Of a stretch of 64,000 nucleotides of DNA, positions 1 to 10,288 are shown in pieces (within the stretch, counting starts at the first letter, position 1; the number at the start of each line of letters is the position of its first letter). The notes under the pieces were generated by a model. It ran no database searches. It had not been told where the DNA came from and saw only the letters and a list, made by a program, of their open reading frames with translations. Both the position numbers and the translations under genes were made by a program. The stretch is taken from assembly GCF_003326795.1 (NCBI RefSeq), contig NZ_JPWI01000001.1, forward strand, positions 434,001 through 498,000, read 5' to 3'. The stretch comes from Thalassospira profundimaris (GTDB taxonomy: Bacteria; Pseudomonadota; Alphaproteobacteria; Rhodospirillales; Thalassospiraceae).

Positions 1-701
1 GGTTCCGGATCGGTTTTGGCCTTGCGGATTTTCTTGGACAGCGTGTCAGCATCATCCGTCATATTGATACGCGCCATATCCGATGCATCGGATTTGGACA
101 TCTTTTTCGCGCCATCCCGCAGCGACATCACACGGGTTGCTGGACCAAGGATCAGCGGTTCGGGCTGCGGGAAGAAATCTTCAACGCCGTAATCATTGTT
201 GAATTTCAGCGCGATATCGCGGGCCAGTTCAAGATGCTGTTTCTGGTCTTCGCCAACCGGAACATGGGTCGCCTTATAGGCCAGAATGTCTGCGGCCATC
301 AGGCTCGGATAGGCATACAGACCAAGGGAAGCATTTTCGCGATGCTTGCCGGCCTTTTCCTTGAACTGGGTCATGCGGTTCATCCAGCCGATGCGCGCGA
401 CACAGTTAAAGATCCAGGCCAGTTCGGCATGGGCGGAAACCTGACTCTGGTTGAACAGAACATGTTTTTCCGGATCAATGCCCGACGCAATCATGCTGGC
501 AGCAAGTTCACGGATGTTGGAACGCAGCTCTTTGGGGTCCTGCCAGACCGTGATGGCATGCATATCAACAACACAGAAGATGCAGTCATACTGCTTCTGC
601 AAGGCAACCCAGTTACGGATTGCGCCAAGATAGTTGCCAAGATGAAGGTTACCGGTGGGCTGAGCGCCCGAAAACACACGTTCCATAACGTTGTCGTCCA
701 T
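1..701 (-). CDS. trpS: Tryptophanyl-tRNA synthetase, 3' end missing
   Basis: Charges tRNA-Trp with tryptophan in the cytoplasm (class I aminoacyl-tRNA synthetase). About 233 residues are present; the C-terminal part lies beyond the left edge. Visible family marks are the HIGH-like motif HLGN at residues 20-23 after SGAQPTG, the stretch [14 protein letters not shown], and KMSKSD near residue 200. The ATG at 701-699 begins [17 protein letters not shown], which fits the usual TrpRS start closely. It lies 138 bases downstream of murJ on the same strand with no clear terminator between, so co-transcription is likely. Confidence 0.95.
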   Translation of the reverse strand, partial: MDDNVMERVFSGAQPTGNLHLGNYLGAIRNWVALQKQYDCIFCVVDMHAITVWQDPKELRSNIRELAASMIASGIDPEKHVLFNQSQVSAHAELAWIFNCVARIGWMNRMTQFKEKAGKHRENASLGLYAYPSLMAADILAYKATHVPVGEDQKQHLELARDIALKFNNDYGVEDFFPQPEPLILGPATRVMSLRDGAKKMSKSDASDMARINMTDDADTLSKKIRKAKTDPE

Positions 702-839
702 TTCAAGTGATGATCAATAAAGCCTGCATACTCCGCCAGGTTTTGGACACCCGCCGGCGGACGAGCATGCAAGCAAGCAGCGCGGAGTTAAGCCGCCCGG
801 CGCGATGAGGTCAAGCAGCTTGTCGGGAATTGGCCGGAT

Positions 840-2399
840 TTATTGCGTGCGGGGGGCTTTTCCGCGTTTGAAGGTCGCCTTGAGCTCGGAAAGGTTGGTT
901 GCACCAAGCAGTTGGGCCGATAGGCCATAGATCATCAAACCGCCAATGACACAGGCCGTCATGATGGTGATCCGCATGACCGAAAGCGCATCATTGTCCC
1001 AGAAGACATCAATGGCAAACCACAATGCCGCCCCCATCAGAACCGATGCCAGCAAGATGCGCGGCAACCGTCTGACCAGTCGGGCATCAAACACAAGATC
1101 GCCGCGGCGATGAAGCAGGAAGCCCAGTGATCCGGCATTGACCCAAACCGAAACAGAGGTCGCGGCAGCAATGCCAAGATGGCCGAACCATGGCATCAGG
1201 GCGATGATCAGAACGATATTCAGGATCATGCAGGAAATACCGATGCGGATCGGAGTTTTGGTGTCTTCACGGGCAAAGAAGCCCGGTGCAAGAACCTTGA
1301 CCAGAACCGAGGCTGGCAGGCCAAAGGCAAAAACGATCAGGGCAAGGCCGGTCATGCGGGTTTCTTCGGCCCCGAAGGCCCCGCGTTCAAACAGGACATT
1401 GATCACGGGCAATCCCATGACGCCAAGGGCAACCGCGGCCGGAAGGGTGAGCAGAAGTGCGATTTCAATGCCGCGATTCTGGCTATACATCGCGGTTTTG
1501 GGATCAGCCCCCTGCAACTGGCGCGAAAGCGTCGGCAAAAGAGCGGTGCCAATTGCAATGCCGATCACCCCGAGCGGGAGCTGTTGTACGCGGTCGGCAT
1601 AATAAAGCCAGGACACCGCCCCGTCGGAAACAAGCGATGCCAGCATGGTATCGATCAGGAGGTTCAACTGATAGACGCCAGCCCCGATCATGCCCGGGAT
1701 CATGCGTTTGCCAAGCAGTTTGACCCGGTCATCGACCCTGGGCATCTGCCATTTGATGGCAAAGCCCGCGCGTTTACAGGCAATGACCAGACAGATGAAC
1801 TGGGCAACACCGGCGGCGGCCACCCCCCATGCAAGGGCATGGGCCGGGGTTTCGGTCATCGGTGTCAGGCCAAGCAGGGCGGCAATCAGACAGATATTGA
1901 GAATGATCGGCGCCCCGGCGGCGGCGGCATAGCGGTGAAGGGTGTTTAAAACACCCGACATCAGCGCGACGGCAGAAATAAAGGCAAGATAGGGGAAGGT
2001 AATGCGCGACAATTCGACGGCGAGCGCGAATTTTTCCGGGTCCTGGGCAAAGCCCGGCGCGAAGACATACATCGCCCAGGGCATTATGATTTCAATGATT
2101 GCAACCAGAAAACCGGTAATCAACACCAGCATCGACATGGCGCGTGCGGCAAATTCGCGCGCGGCCTCCATGCCGCGCTTTTCAATGTCACCGGCCAGAA
2201 GCGGGATGAAAGCCGCCGAAAAGGCTCCTTCGCCAAACAGACGGCGAAACAGGTTTGGGAATTTGAACGCAACAAAAAATGCGTCGGCCATGCCCCCGGC
2301 CCCCAGCATACCGGCAATCAGAATGTCGCGGCAAAAGCCCAGCAATCTGGACAACAGGGTAAAGCCACTTACCGTGGCAATGGAGCGTACAAGCGACAT
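840..2399 (-). CDS. murJ: MurJ/MviN lipid II flippase
   Basis: Integral membrane protein of the MOP/MviN superfamily that flips lipid II across the inner membrane for peptidoglycan synthesis. The 519 residues begin MSLVRSIATVSGFTLLSRLLGFCRDI, the typical MurJ N-terminus, and contain about 14 hydrophobic segments and the motif FRRLFGEGAFSAAFIP. A TTG-initiated extension of 23 residues (to 2468) is possible but non-conserved and polar, so I chose the ATG at 2399. It lies between glnD and trpS, an order common in alphaproteobacteria. Confidence 0.95.
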   Translation of the reverse strand: MSLVRSIATVSGFTLLSRLLGFCRDILIAGMLGAGGMADAFFVAFKFPNLFRRLFGEGAFSAAFIPLLAGDIEKRGMEAAREFAARAMSMLVLITGFLVAIIEIIMPWAMYVFAPGFAQDPEKFALAVELSRITFPYLAFISAVALMSGVLNTLHRYAAAAGAPIILNICLIAALLGLTPMTETPAHALAWGVAAAGVAQFICLVIACKRAGFAIKWQMPRVDDRVKLLGKRMIPGMIGAGVYQLNLLIDTMLASLVSDGAVSWLYYADRVQQLPLGVIGIAIGTALLPTLSRQLQGADPKTAMYSQNRGIEIALLLTLPAAVALGVMGLPVINVLFERGAFGAEETRMTGLALIVFAFGLPASVLVKVLAPGFFAREDTKTPIRIGISCMILNIVLIIALMPWFGHLGIAAATSVSVWVNAGSLGFLLHRRGDLVFDARLVRRLPRILLASVLMGAALWFAIDVFWDNDALSVMRITIMTACVIGGLMIYGLSAQLLGATNLSELKATFKRGKAPRTQ

Positions 2400-2726
2400 T
2401 CGAAAGCGTTCCGTCTCAAGGAGTCGTCGGGTTTGGCTGTGATGATCGCCAATTGCGGCAATTATCAAGCTGGCTGGATGAAAATCTGACAGGTGAAGGT
2501 GAAGAAGTCGTAATGAGGCGTCGCAAACCGGGCAAACCTATATCACAGAAATATGAAAGTCGTTGAACCGGGGCATTTTTTTGCCGGTTGTGACAGTCGT
2601 CACAGAAAACATGTTGCTGAGGGACTAAATTCCAATTCGCTGAGGATTCGTTGGGACGCGAGCCTCATTATTGGACGGGCGGGGAAATAAGGGGATCCAC
2701 CTCAACCTGCTGCACTCCGAGGACAA

Positions 2727-2756
2727 CGACATCGTGAATAACAGGTCACGATGTCG
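2727..2756. repeat. 11-bp inverted repeat (hairpin)
   Basis: CGACATCGTGA at 2727-2737 pairs perfectly with TCACGATGTCG at 2746-2756 across an 8-base loop. On the plus strand it is followed by a broken T-rich stretch, but no plus-strand gene precedes it. It lies about 160 bases past the glnD stop on the glnD transcript. It could be a 3'-end structure or a relic of a small repeat element. Confidence 0.6.
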
Positions 2757-2834
2757 GATTTGGTTTTTACCCTTCCTCGTCCGTCACAATTCTCCATACG
2801 ACAAGATACCGTTCTGATCGCGGAGATTGGAACT

Positions 2835-2896
2835 ACCGGATTGATCCATACCGTGGTGGCGTCAAGGACGCCATATGGGTGCTGGATCAATCCGGT
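2835..2896. repeat. 62-base two-tier inverted repeat after glnD
   Basis: Outer arms ACCGGATTGATCCA (2835-2848) and TGGATCAATCCGGT (2883-2896) are perfect complements over 14 bp. An inner stem TGGCGTC (2857-2863) / GACGCCA (2867-2873) closes a three-base loop, and the 8-9 bases between the tiers do not pair. It starts 17 bases past the glnD stop, so the glnD transcript would fold it. There is no U-tract, so it is a poor intrinsic terminator. A 3' stabilising hairpin or a miniature palindromic repeat is more likely. Confidence 0.65.
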
Positions 2897-2912
2897 TTGT
2901 ATTTCACGGGTC

Positions 2913-5654
2913 TTAATTATTCTGAATCGATTGCGTCAGGGTTTCCTTGACCTGGACAAATTTGGTCCGGCTATCGATTTTCAGGCCAAACACATCCTTC
3001 ACATAAAAGACGTCAACCGCGCGTTCGCCAAAGGTGGAAATGCGGGCTGATGCGATCTGCAATGACAGGTCACGCAAGGCGCGCGTGATGTCATAAAGCA
3101 GGCCAAGACGGTCGCGTGCCGTGATTTCAATCACCGTATGGGTGCGGCTGGCCTTGTTATCGATGATGACGTTGGGTTCGACCTTGAAGACGGCGGTGCG
3201 GTGCGAGTTGTCCTTGGTCTGGCGACGTTCGATTTCATGACTGGGACGCAGGCGGCCCGAAATCACCTGTTCAAGGGTTTCACGCAGCTTTTCGAGCTTG
3301 GCCGTGTCGTTAAACGCCTCGCCATTGGTGTCCTGAACAAAGAAGGTATCAAGCGCCATGCCATCTGCAAGGGTCAGAATCTTTGCATCAACAACGTTGG
3401 CCCCGCACAGGGCCATGGCTCCTGCAATCTGGGAAAACAGACCCGGATGGTCGGTGGTGTGAACCGTGATTTCGGTGGCATCGATTTCGGTATCAATGCG
3501 GACATCAACGGTGATCTCGGCACCGGTTTTCTTGGCATCCCGGGTCAGATAGGCATGTTTGACATGCACATCGGTATCGAAACTGAGCCAATAGGACGGA
3601 TAGCCGCGATCAATGAAGTCTTCGATATCGTCCGTTGGCCAATCGGCCAGTGCCTCGCGCAGGGCCATCTGCGCATTGGCAACACGCGAATCGCGGCTGT
3701 CGGCGTTCAGGCCACCCGACAGAAGATCGTCGGTGGCAAAGTAGAGCTCACGCAAAAGCGTTGCCTTCCAGCCATTCCAGACATTCGGGCCAACCGCGCG
3801 AATATCGGCCACGGTCAGACATAGCAACAAGCGCAAACGTTCCTGTGACTGCACCAGATCGCCAAAGGCCTTGATCGTGGTCGGATCATTGAGATCACGC
3901 TTGAAGGCGGTCAGGCTCATCCACAGATGGGCCTTGACCAGCCAGGAAACGGTTTCGGTATCGGCCGGTGAAAGGCCAAGACGCGGACAGAGCTTTTCGG
4001 CGACCTCGGCCCCAAGCTCGGAATGATCACCGCCTCGTCCCTTTGCAATATCATGAAGCAGGACGGCAACATAAAGCACACGCCGCGAGATGACTTTGCC
4101 CATGATCCGGGTGGCCACAGGGGCGTCTCCGGCCAGTTCGCCATTTTCGATCTGGTTGAGGATGCCAATGGCGCGGATGGTGTGCTCGTCCACGGTATAG
4201 GTGTGATACATGTCATATTGCATCTGGGCAACGACACGCCCGAAATCGGGGATGAAACGGCCAAGAACCCCGGCCTCGTTCATCTTGCGAAGGGCAATAT
4301 CGGGGCTGTTGCGGTGGGTCAGGATTTCAAGAAAGACCTCGTTGGCAACCGGATCATTTTGCAATTTGTGATCGACAAATTTCAGGCTTTGCGTCACCCA
4401 GCGCAGGGTTTCGGGATGGATGCCGACCCCGTTCTGATGGGCGACCAGGAACAGGCGCAAAATCTTGATCGGGTCTTCTTCAAAAACGCCGAGATTTTCA
4501 ACGGTCAGTCGTTCATTGCGTAATTCGAACCCGTCAATTTCCTTGGTGCCAAACAGCTTGCCGGGGAAACGGATCAGCGGGCGACGCTGATGGCGTTCTT
4601 CAAGGGCGGCACAGAATATGCGCGTCAGGTTGCCGACATGTTTGACCATTAGATAATAGTGTTTCATGAAGCGCTCGACACCCGAGGCCCCGGCATGATC
4701 GGTATAGCCAAGGCGGGATGCAATTTCGCGCTGCGTGTCAAAGGTCAGACGGTCTTCTTCGCGATCAGACAGATAGTGCAACCAGCACCGCACAGCCCAC
4801 AGGAAATTCTGGGCTTTGAGGAAGCCTTGTGCTTCCTTGCGGGTCAGGACCTTAAGATCGACAAGCTCCATCGGTGAATTGACACGATAAAGATATTTGC
4901 CGATCCAGAACAGGGTGTGCAGGTCACGAAGGCCGCCTTTGCCATCCTTGACGTTTGGTTCGACCACATAGCGCGAATCCCCCATCCGGACATGGCGGTC
5001 ATCGCGTTCATTGAGTTTCTTTTCAATGAATTCAAGACCGCTGCCCTTGACCAGTTCATCCATGAATCGGGTGCGAAACAGATTATAGGTTTCCTCATCG
5101 CCCCAGACGAACCGGCTTTCTAGAAGGTTGGTGCGAATCGTAATGTCCTGTTTGCCCATGCGCAGGCAATCATCAACTGACCGGGTGGCGTGACCGACCT
5201 TAAGACCCAGATCCCACAACATATAAAGAATGAATTCAACCACCTGTTCGCCATGGGCGGTCTGTTTGTAGGGGAACAGAAACAGGATATCGACATCCGA
5301 ATGCGGTGCCATGTCGCCACGCCCGTAACCGCCGACCGCGACAATCGACATGCGCTGTTCATTGGTGGGATTATGCAGCGGATAGACAAAACTGATGGCA
5401 AAATCATGGATCAGGCGCACCAGCTGATCCATCAGGAAGCTGTTGGAAAAGACCGTTTCCTGACCGGAATTGCTGGCTTCAAAGCGGGTGCGAATGACAG
5501 TGCGACCGGCCTCCATGACCGATTTCAGCTTTTTGAGAACTGCGGTGCGCTGTTTGAAGTTTTTCAGATCCGGGTCATTTGCAATCGCTTCAAGCTCGGC
5601 AAAGACTGTCTTCCGGTCGATGATTTCGCGCTGCTTCTTGATCTTGTAGGTCAC
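2913..5654 (-). CDS. glnD: Bifunctional PII uridylyltransferase / uridylyl-removing enzyme
   Basis: Senses glutamine and adds or removes UMP on PII proteins, controlling nitrogen assimilation. The 913 residues show the nucleotidyltransferase motif GGYGRGDMAPHSDVDIL at about 108-124 with the metal-binding Asp pair, an HD phosphohydrolase motif (LLHDIAKGRGGDHS) near the middle, and two C-terminal ACT domains (around TTDHPGLFSQIAGAM and ARDRLGLLYDITRAL) for glutamine sensing. Length and order match the family. It lies between mutS and murJ on the same strand, about 230 bases after the mutS stop and its terminator. Confidence 0.97.
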   Translation of the reverse strand: MTYKIKKQREIIDRKTVFAELEAIANDPDLKNFKQRTAVLKKLKSVMEAGRTVIRTRFEASNSGQETVFSNSFLMDQLVRLIHDFAISFVYPLHNPTNEQRMSIVAVGGYGRGDMAPHSDVDILFLFPYKQTAHGEQVVEFILYMLWDLGLKVGHATRSVDDCLRMGKQDITIRTNLLESRFVWGDEETYNLFRTRFMDELVKGSGLEFIEKKLNERDDRHVRMGDSRYVVEPNVKDGKGGLRDLHTLFWIGKYLYRVNSPMELVDLKVLTRKEAQGFLKAQNFLWAVRCWLHYLSDREEDRLTFDTQREIASRLGYTDHAGASGVERFMKHYYLMVKHVGNLTRIFCAALEERHQRRPLIRFPGKLFGTKEIDGFELRNERLTVENLGVFEEDPIKILRLFLVAHQNGVGIHPETLRWVTQSLKFVDHKLQNDPVANEVFLEILTHRNSPDIALRKMNEAGVLGRFIPDFGRVVAQMQYDMYHTYTVDEHTIRAIGILNQIENGELAGDAPVATRIMGKVISRRVLYVAVLLHDIAKGRGGDHSELGAEVAEKLCPRLGLSPADTETVSWLVKAHLWMSLTAFKRDLNDPTTIKAFGDLVQSQERLRLLLCLTVADIRAVGPNVWNGWKATLLRELYFATDDLLSGGLNADSRDSRVANAQMALREALADWPTDDIEDFIDRGYPSYWLSFDTDVHVKHAYLTRDAKKTGAEITVDVRIDTEIDATEITVHTTDHPGLFSQIAGAMALCGANVVDAKILTLADGMALDTFFVQDTNGEAFNDTAKLEKLRETLEQVISGRLRPSHEIERRQTKDNSHRTAVFKVEPNVIIDNKASRTHTVIEITARDRLGLLYDITRALRDLSLQIASARISTFGERAVDVFYVKDVFGLKIDSRTKFVQVKETLTQSIQNN

Positions 5655-5802
5655 GTTGGTCGGTTTCCTTGCGCCTGCTTGCGGTCTGAGTGCCGATTAA
5701 AGCCAATAACATAGTAACGACAATTTATTGCGACCGCACCCTATGCATGTGCTGTGCCGAAATCCGGGCTGTTAGATCGTGCTGCTTGCTAGTCAAAACA
5801 AG

Positions 5803-5842
5803 ACAGGCACCTGCCTCATATAAGGGCAAGGTGCCTGTTTTT
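5803..5842 (-). terminator. Terminator after mutS
   Basis: ACAGGCACCT (5803-5812) pairs perfectly with AGGTGCCTGT (5829-5838), extended inward by GCC/GGC. T-rich tracts lie on both sides: TTTTTC on the plus strand and TTGTTTTGAC when read from mutS. It lies 45 bases past the mutS stop and separates mutS from glnD. Confidence 0.75.
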
Positions 5843-5883
5843 CATGCGCCAGATCCAGCTTTGCCAGATACAGTTTTGATTGC

Positions 5884-8637
5884 CTAGTCTTTCAAAGCAC
5901 GCAGCCGATAAAGTGCATCAAGGGCTTCGCGCGGGGTCATGTTATCGGGATCAAGATCGGCAACCGCATCCAGAAGGGCCTTTTGACCATCCGACAGGGA
6001 AGGGGTGCTCGCACGTTCTTCCTTTGCGGCCTGTTCGATGGCCACCGCAAACAGTGGCAGATCATCGGCCAGCTTGGAAACCGCCCCGCCCTGTTCGCCC
6101 TTTTCAAGGGTTTTCAGAACCTGTTCGGCACGCTTGATCACGGGTTTTGGCAAACCGGCAAGCTGGGCGACGTGAATGCCGTATGAACGATCCGCACTGC
6201 CCGCACCGACTTCATGGAGGAACACAACCTCGCCCTGCCATTCCTTGATCAGCATGGTGTGACAGGACAGATGGGCAAGCTTGGCGGCAAGCGCGGTCAG
6301 TTCATGATAATGGGTGGCAAACAGGCCACGGCATTGATTGATTTCATGAAGGTTTTCAACCACAGCCCAGGCAATCGACAGGCCATCAAAGGTCGCCGTG
6401 CCGCGCCCGATTTCATCAAGGATGACAAGCGACCGGTCGGTAGCCTGATTAAGGATCGATGCGGTTTCAACCATCTCGACCATGAAGGTCGATCGGCCAC
6501 GGGCAAGATCATCGGCCGCACCGACGCGCGAAAACAGCCGGTCAATCACCCCGATATGGGCCTTGGCCGCTGGAACGAATGCGCCGATCTGGGCCAGAAC
6601 TGCAATCAGGGCATTCTGGCGCAGGAAGGTCGATTTACCGGCCATGTTCGGACCGGTGATCAGCCACAGGCTTTGTTCATCTTCAAGGCGGCAATCATTG
6701 GCAACGAAGGGTGAGTCGCCATTTTCACGCAGGGCCGCTTCGACCACCGGATGGCGACCGCCGCGAATGTCGAAGGCAAGGCTGTTATCGATGTTCGGGC
6801 GCACACAGCCCTGATCACGGGCCAGTTCGGCAAGGGCGGCAGATACATCAAGACCGGCCAATGCCTGCGCACATTTGGCGATGGCGTCGGCCTTGGTCAG
6901 AACGGCGGCAACCAGTTCCTCGAACAGTTCAAGCTCAAGGGCAAGCGCCTGGTCGCCTGCCTTGGAGACCTTGCTTTCAAGTTCGGAAAGCTCGACGGTG
7001 GTGAAACGCACCGCATTTGCCATGGTCTGGCGGTGGATGAACTCGTCTTCTTCCATCATCTTGTCGGCGGTCTTGGCCGATACTTCGATGAAATAGCCCA
7101 GAACGTTGTTGTGTTTGACCTTAAGATTTGAAATCCCGGTCTGCTCGGTATAGCGGGCCTGAAGATTGGCGATCAGTTTTTTGCTTTCGCTTGAAAGCAT
7201 GCGCAATTCATCAAGCGGCGGGTGATATCCCCCGGCGATAAAGCCGCCATCACGGGCCAGAAGCGGCAGGTTTTCCGACATTGCCCGACGCAACAGATCA
7301 ATCAGATCGCCATGATGGCCCATTGCGGTCAAATGATCGCCAAGTGCCTCTGGCTGGGTGGTCAGGCCATCATTGCCGCCATCGGGCTTGGCCAGCAGAT
7401 TGCCAATCGCAAAGGAACAGGACAGACCATCACGCATCGCCGCCAGATCACGCGGACCACCACGACCAACCGACAAACGCGACAACGCACGTTCAATGTC
7501 GGGGCATTCCCCAAGGGCGGCGCGCAGGTCCGAGCGCAGCGCATCGCGATCATGGAAATATTCAACCAGATCAAGGCGTTTATTGACTTCTTCGGCATTG
7601 GTCAGAGGCGCCGACAGACGGGCAGCCAGCAACCGTGCCCCGGCCCCGGTGCGGGTGCGGTCAATGACTGAAAGAAGCGATCCCTTGCGCTCACCCGACT
7701 GGGTCTGGATCAGTTCCAGTGATCGGCGGGTGGCGGCATCGATTTCCATCGCCGCACCCTCGGCCACACGGGTCGGGGGCGACAGACGCGGCATCTGGCC
7801 TTTCTGGGTCAGATCGACATAATCAATCAGCGCCCCGGCTGCGGAAAGTTCGGCAATCTCGAACCCGCCAAAGGCATCAAGGGCTTCGACCTGATAGAGC
7901 TTTTTCAGGCGCAGCTGGGCATTTTCGGCATCAAAGCGCGCGGTTGGCTGCGGCGTGATGATGTTTTTGTATTCGGCGTAGATGTCAAACACGTCTGCGC
8001 GGTTGAGCATCTTTTCCGAAAACAGGATTTCACCCGGATCAAGCCGTGCCAGGGCGGCCGGAAGGCCTGCCATATCACAGGGCTGAACAAAAAAGTCGCC
8101 GGTCGACATATCAAGCCAGGCCAGACCGACCTTGCCGCGCACTTCCGAAACGGCAGCCAGATAATTGTGGCGTCGTGCATCCAGAAGGCTGTCTTCGGTC
8201 AGGGTACCGGGCGTGATCAGGCGAACGACACCGCGTTTGACCACGGATTTTGCACCGCGTTTTTTGGCCTCTGCCGGGTCTTCCATCTGTTCGCAGACGG
8301 CAACACGGAACCCTTTGCGAATAAGACGCTGAAGATAGGTTTCGTGACTATGGACGGGAACACCGGCCATGGGAATTTCGTTACCCTGATGCTTGCCGCG
8401 TTTTGTTAGGGCGATATCAAGGGCTTCGGCGGCTTTGACTGCATCGTCAAAAAACAGCTCGTAAAAATCGCCCATCCGATAAAACAGCAAGCAGTCTTGA
8501 TACTGTTCCTTGATTTCAAGGAACTGCATCATCATTGGTGTTGCGCCTTCACGGGAAAAGGATGGCGCGGTCGGTGTGGTGTCGGATGTATCAGCGATGT
8601 TGTTCATGACGTCTGTGATAGCAAACCCTGAAGGCAT
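5884..8637 (-). CDS. mutS: DNA mismatch repair ATPase MutS
   Basis: Recognises mismatches and starts repair with MutL. The 917 residues carry the mismatch-reading Phe-X-Glu motif (GDFYELFF, Phe58 and Glu60), the Walker A loop GPNMAGKST near 660, and the Walker B/signature region [21 protein letters not shown]. The C-terminus is the short conserved segment before [12 protein letters not shown]. The start is ambiguous: ATG at 8637 ([10 protein letters not shown]) or ATG at 8607 (MNNIADTS), neither with a strong ribosome site. The first conserved block, [12 protein letters not shown], begins at about residue 35, so the choice does not affect any domain. Confidence 0.96.
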   Translation of the reverse strand: MPSGFAITDVMNNIADTSDTTPTAPSFSREGATPMMMQFLEIKEQYQDCLLFYRMGDFYELFFDDAVKAAEALDIALTKRGKHQGNEIPMAGVPVHSHETYLQRLIRKGFRVAVCEQMEDPAEAKKRGAKSVVKRGVVRLITPGTLTEDSLLDARRHNYLAAVSEVRGKVGLAWLDMSTGDFFVQPCDMAGLPAALARLDPGEILFSEKMLNRADVFDIYAEYKNIITPQPTARFDAENAQLRLKKLYQVEALDAFGGFEIAELSAAGALIDYVDLTQKGQMPRLSPPTRVAEGAAMEIDAATRRSLELIQTQSGERKGSLLSVIDRTRTGAGARLLAARLSAPLTNAEEVNKRLDLVEYFHDRDALRSDLRAALGECPDIERALSRLSVGRGGPRDLAAMRDGLSCSFAIGNLLAKPDGGNDGLTTQPEALGDHLTAMGHHGDLIDLLRRAMSENLPLLARDGGFIAGGYHPPLDELRMLSSESKKLIANLQARYTEQTGISNLKVKHNNVLGYFIEVSAKTADKMMEEDEFIHRQTMANAVRFTTVELSELESKVSKAGDQALALELELFEELVAAVLTKADAIAKCAQALAGLDVSAALAELARDQGCVRPNIDNSLAFDIRGGRHPVVEAALRENGDSPFVANDCRLEDEQSLWLITGPNMAGKSTFLRQNALIAVLAQIGAFVPAAKAHIGVIDRLFSRVGAADDLARGRSTFMVEMVETASILNQATDRSLVILDEIGRGTATFDGLSIAWAVVENLHEINQCRGLFATHYHELTALAAKLAHLSCHTMLIKEWQGEVVFLHEVGAGSADRSYGIHVAQLAGLPKPVIKRAEQVLKTLEKGEQGGAVSKLADDLPLFAVAIEQAAKEERASTPSLSDGQKALLDAVADLDPDNMTPREALDALYRLRALKD

Positions 8638-8661
8638 TGACGAGAGGTGGCAAAGTGCGAA

Positions 8662-8690
8662 GTCATAGTTTTTGACCTATGCCATTGCAA
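8662..8690 (-). promoter_or_regulatory. Candidate mutS promoter
   Basis: Read on the minus strand, TTGCAA (8690-8685), a 17-base spacer and TATGAC (8667-8662) form a sigma70-like promoter. It would start transcription about 18 bases upstream of the ATG at 8637. TTGCAA is self-complementary and could also act as the -35 for the divergent gene at 8792, whose -10 would be weak. Pattern only. Confidence 0.3.
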
Positions 8691-8791
8691 CGCCTGAATT
8701 TCCGTAAAATATATATGTATTGCACCGGACAGGACTGTCGATGTGTACTGACATTCTTGTAGCGGAAAACAGTCACCAAGGAGAGCGCAAA

Positions 8792-9292
8792 ATGGCAGCA
8801 GAACAGACCACCTCGCAGGCCCCGGAACTGGTCGGATTGTTCGATACGAAAGACAGCTTTGATGCTGCCGTGAATGCACTGCGGGGCAGTGGTTTTGCGC
8901 GAACCGATCTTTCGGTTCTGAGTTCCCATGAATCGATTGATGTCGCCGGATCAGACGGCCGGTCCTGGTCAGATGTGCTGACCGCACTGGTCGGTGAAGT
9001 GAAATATGAAGTGCCGCTGGTGGCATCGGGCGCCATTGCCCTGTTTGGCGGGGCGGCAACCGCCCCGGCAGCCATTGTGATCGGGGCAGGGGTTGGCGCG
9101 GTTGCCCTTCGTGAATTCATTGATGAAGTCACATCCACCCCGCATACCGAGGATTTTGCCCGTGCAGTTGATGCAGGCTCCGTGATCCTGTGGGTGCGTC
9201 TTGATCCGTCGATGGAAGGTGCCGAAGCAACGGCAAAAGCCATTCTGGAAAAACATGGGGCCACCAACATCCATCTGCATGTCGCGAAATAG
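8792..9292 (+). CDS. Putative stress protein, YflT/general-stress-like domain
   Basis: 166 residues of uncertain function. The N-terminal half (ELVGLFDTKDSFDAAVNALRGSGF, then a predicted strand LSVLS) resembles the alpha/beta domain of general stress proteins such as YflT. A glycine/alanine-rich hydrophobic stretch follows (ASGAIALFGGAATAPAAIVIGAGVGAVAL, about 84-112), like a membrane or glycine-zipper hairpin. The C-terminus VILWVRLDPSMEGAEATAKAILEKHGATNIHLH looks like a second small alpha/beta unit. The ATG at 8792 follows AAGGAGAG with good spacing, so the longer frame from 8720 is rejected. It is divergent from mutS. The family assignment is my inference. Confidence 0.75.
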   Translation: MAAEQTTSQAPELVGLFDTKDSFDAAVNALRGSGFARTDLSVLSSHESIDVAGSDGRSWSDVLTALVGEVKYEVPLVASGAIALFGGAATAPAAIVIGAGVGAVALREFIDEVTSTPHTEDFARAVDAGSVILWVRLDPSMEGAEATAKAILEKHGATNIHLHVAK

Positions 9293-9307
9293 CGACCAAA
9301 AGGCCGT

Positions 9308-10288
9308 TTAGTTGGCCAGCCTGTAGCTCAGGCGGGTTGTTTGCGTCTGACCGGCGGCGATAAAGGTCTGGTGATGGTTGATCTGGGTCGGCCATCCGCC
9401 AGATCGCGGCAGGGTGGCGGTAATCGTCGTCTGGATGTCGTAATCTTCCCAGGCGCGGAGCTGTTTGGTGGTGCGTTCCATTGATGCCTTGTCCATGCCC
9501 GCCATCTGCGAAAGCAAAAAGGCAATGCCGTTGCGCACACTTTCACGGGTGTAGCTTTGGCTGAGCGCGATGGTCGCCTGATCCTCATTGATCGCGGTTA
9601 TTTTCATCTCGCCAGTGACCACAAGGTTCGATCCGGTCAGCTCCCACGGTATTTCCCGATGGATGGCAAGCGGTTCGTTAAGGGTCAATTCGATCCCCGT
9701 GACCGAAAAGACCGGCAAGACATCGCGCAGGGTGATCTGAACCCCGGCCCCGGCTGACATATTGGCAAAGGCCTGTCGCACCGGATCAAGGGTCGCGGCC
9801 ATGCGCGGATTATCGGTATAATGCGCGATCACATCATCAAGTTTGGCAAAGACCCGCGGCAGAAGATCGGTTTTGACCGCCTCCATATTGGTCAGGGCAA
9901 CCGGAACGCCGGTATCGGTTGTACGGAATTCAAAACCGAACCCCTCTGTCAGTCTGGCAAGCCCGGTGGCAAGGCGATAGGCTGGGTCATCGGCATCCGG
10001 TGCGGTAATGGCGATGTCGTTATAGGACGCCCGCATTTCAAAGCCCTGATCATCCTTACCCGTCACGGTTATCGGGATCGACATGGTCAGGCGGTTGGTA
10101 CTTGTCTGATCACTTTGAAGATTGCGCCGGGTTTCGCGGGTTTTGACCACATCATACAGGCGGCTTTCACCTGTGGCCGGATCAAAGGGGAATGAAACGG
10201 TTTCGCCAGCGGTTGCGGACATCGCGCCCGGTGTCGCGACGCAGATTGTCATTCCGATGATGGTCAGAACCCGTAGAAGCGGTTGCAT
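9308..10288 (-). CDS. Secreted protein of unknown function
   Basis: 326 residues. The N-terminus MQPLLRVLTIIGMTICVATPGAMSATAGE reads as a Sec signal peptide with cleavage near Ala-Thr-Ala. The mature part is beta-rich with repeated polar strands (YDVVKTRETRRNLQSDQTSTNRLTMSIPITVTG) and no cysteine pairs or catalytic motif that I recognise. The ATG at 10288 has AAGGGA about ten bases upstream; the upstream extension to 10369 would bury the signal peptide and is rejected. It converges on the putative stress gene, with stop codons 15 bases apart. Probably periplasmic. Confidence 0.7.
   Translation of the reverse strand: MQPLLRVLTIIGMTICVATPGAMSATAGETVSFPFDPATGESRLYDVVKTRETRRNLQSDQTSTNRLTMSIPITVTGKDDQGFEMRASYNDIAITAPDADDPAYRLATGLARLTEGFGFEFRTTDTGVPVALTNMEAVKTDLLPRVFAKLDDVIAHYTDNPRMAATLDPVRQAFANMSAGAGVQITLRDVLPVFSVTGIELTLNEPLAIHREIPWELTGSNLVVTGEMKITAINEDQATIALSQSYTRESVRNGIAFLLSQMAGMDKASMERTTKQLRAWEDYDIQTTITATLPRSGGWPTQINHHQTFIAAGQTQTTRLSYRLAN

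Larger units (their letters stand above)
2400..2912. other. glnD-murJ intergenic region with two hairpins
   Basis: 513 bases without a convincing gene. Short open frames here show no recognisable protein and no good ribosome binding site. The part nearest glnD (2727-2896) holds two separate inverted repeats, listed individually. The part nearest murJ must carry the murJ leader if murJ is not simply read through from glnD. Confidence 0.6.
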
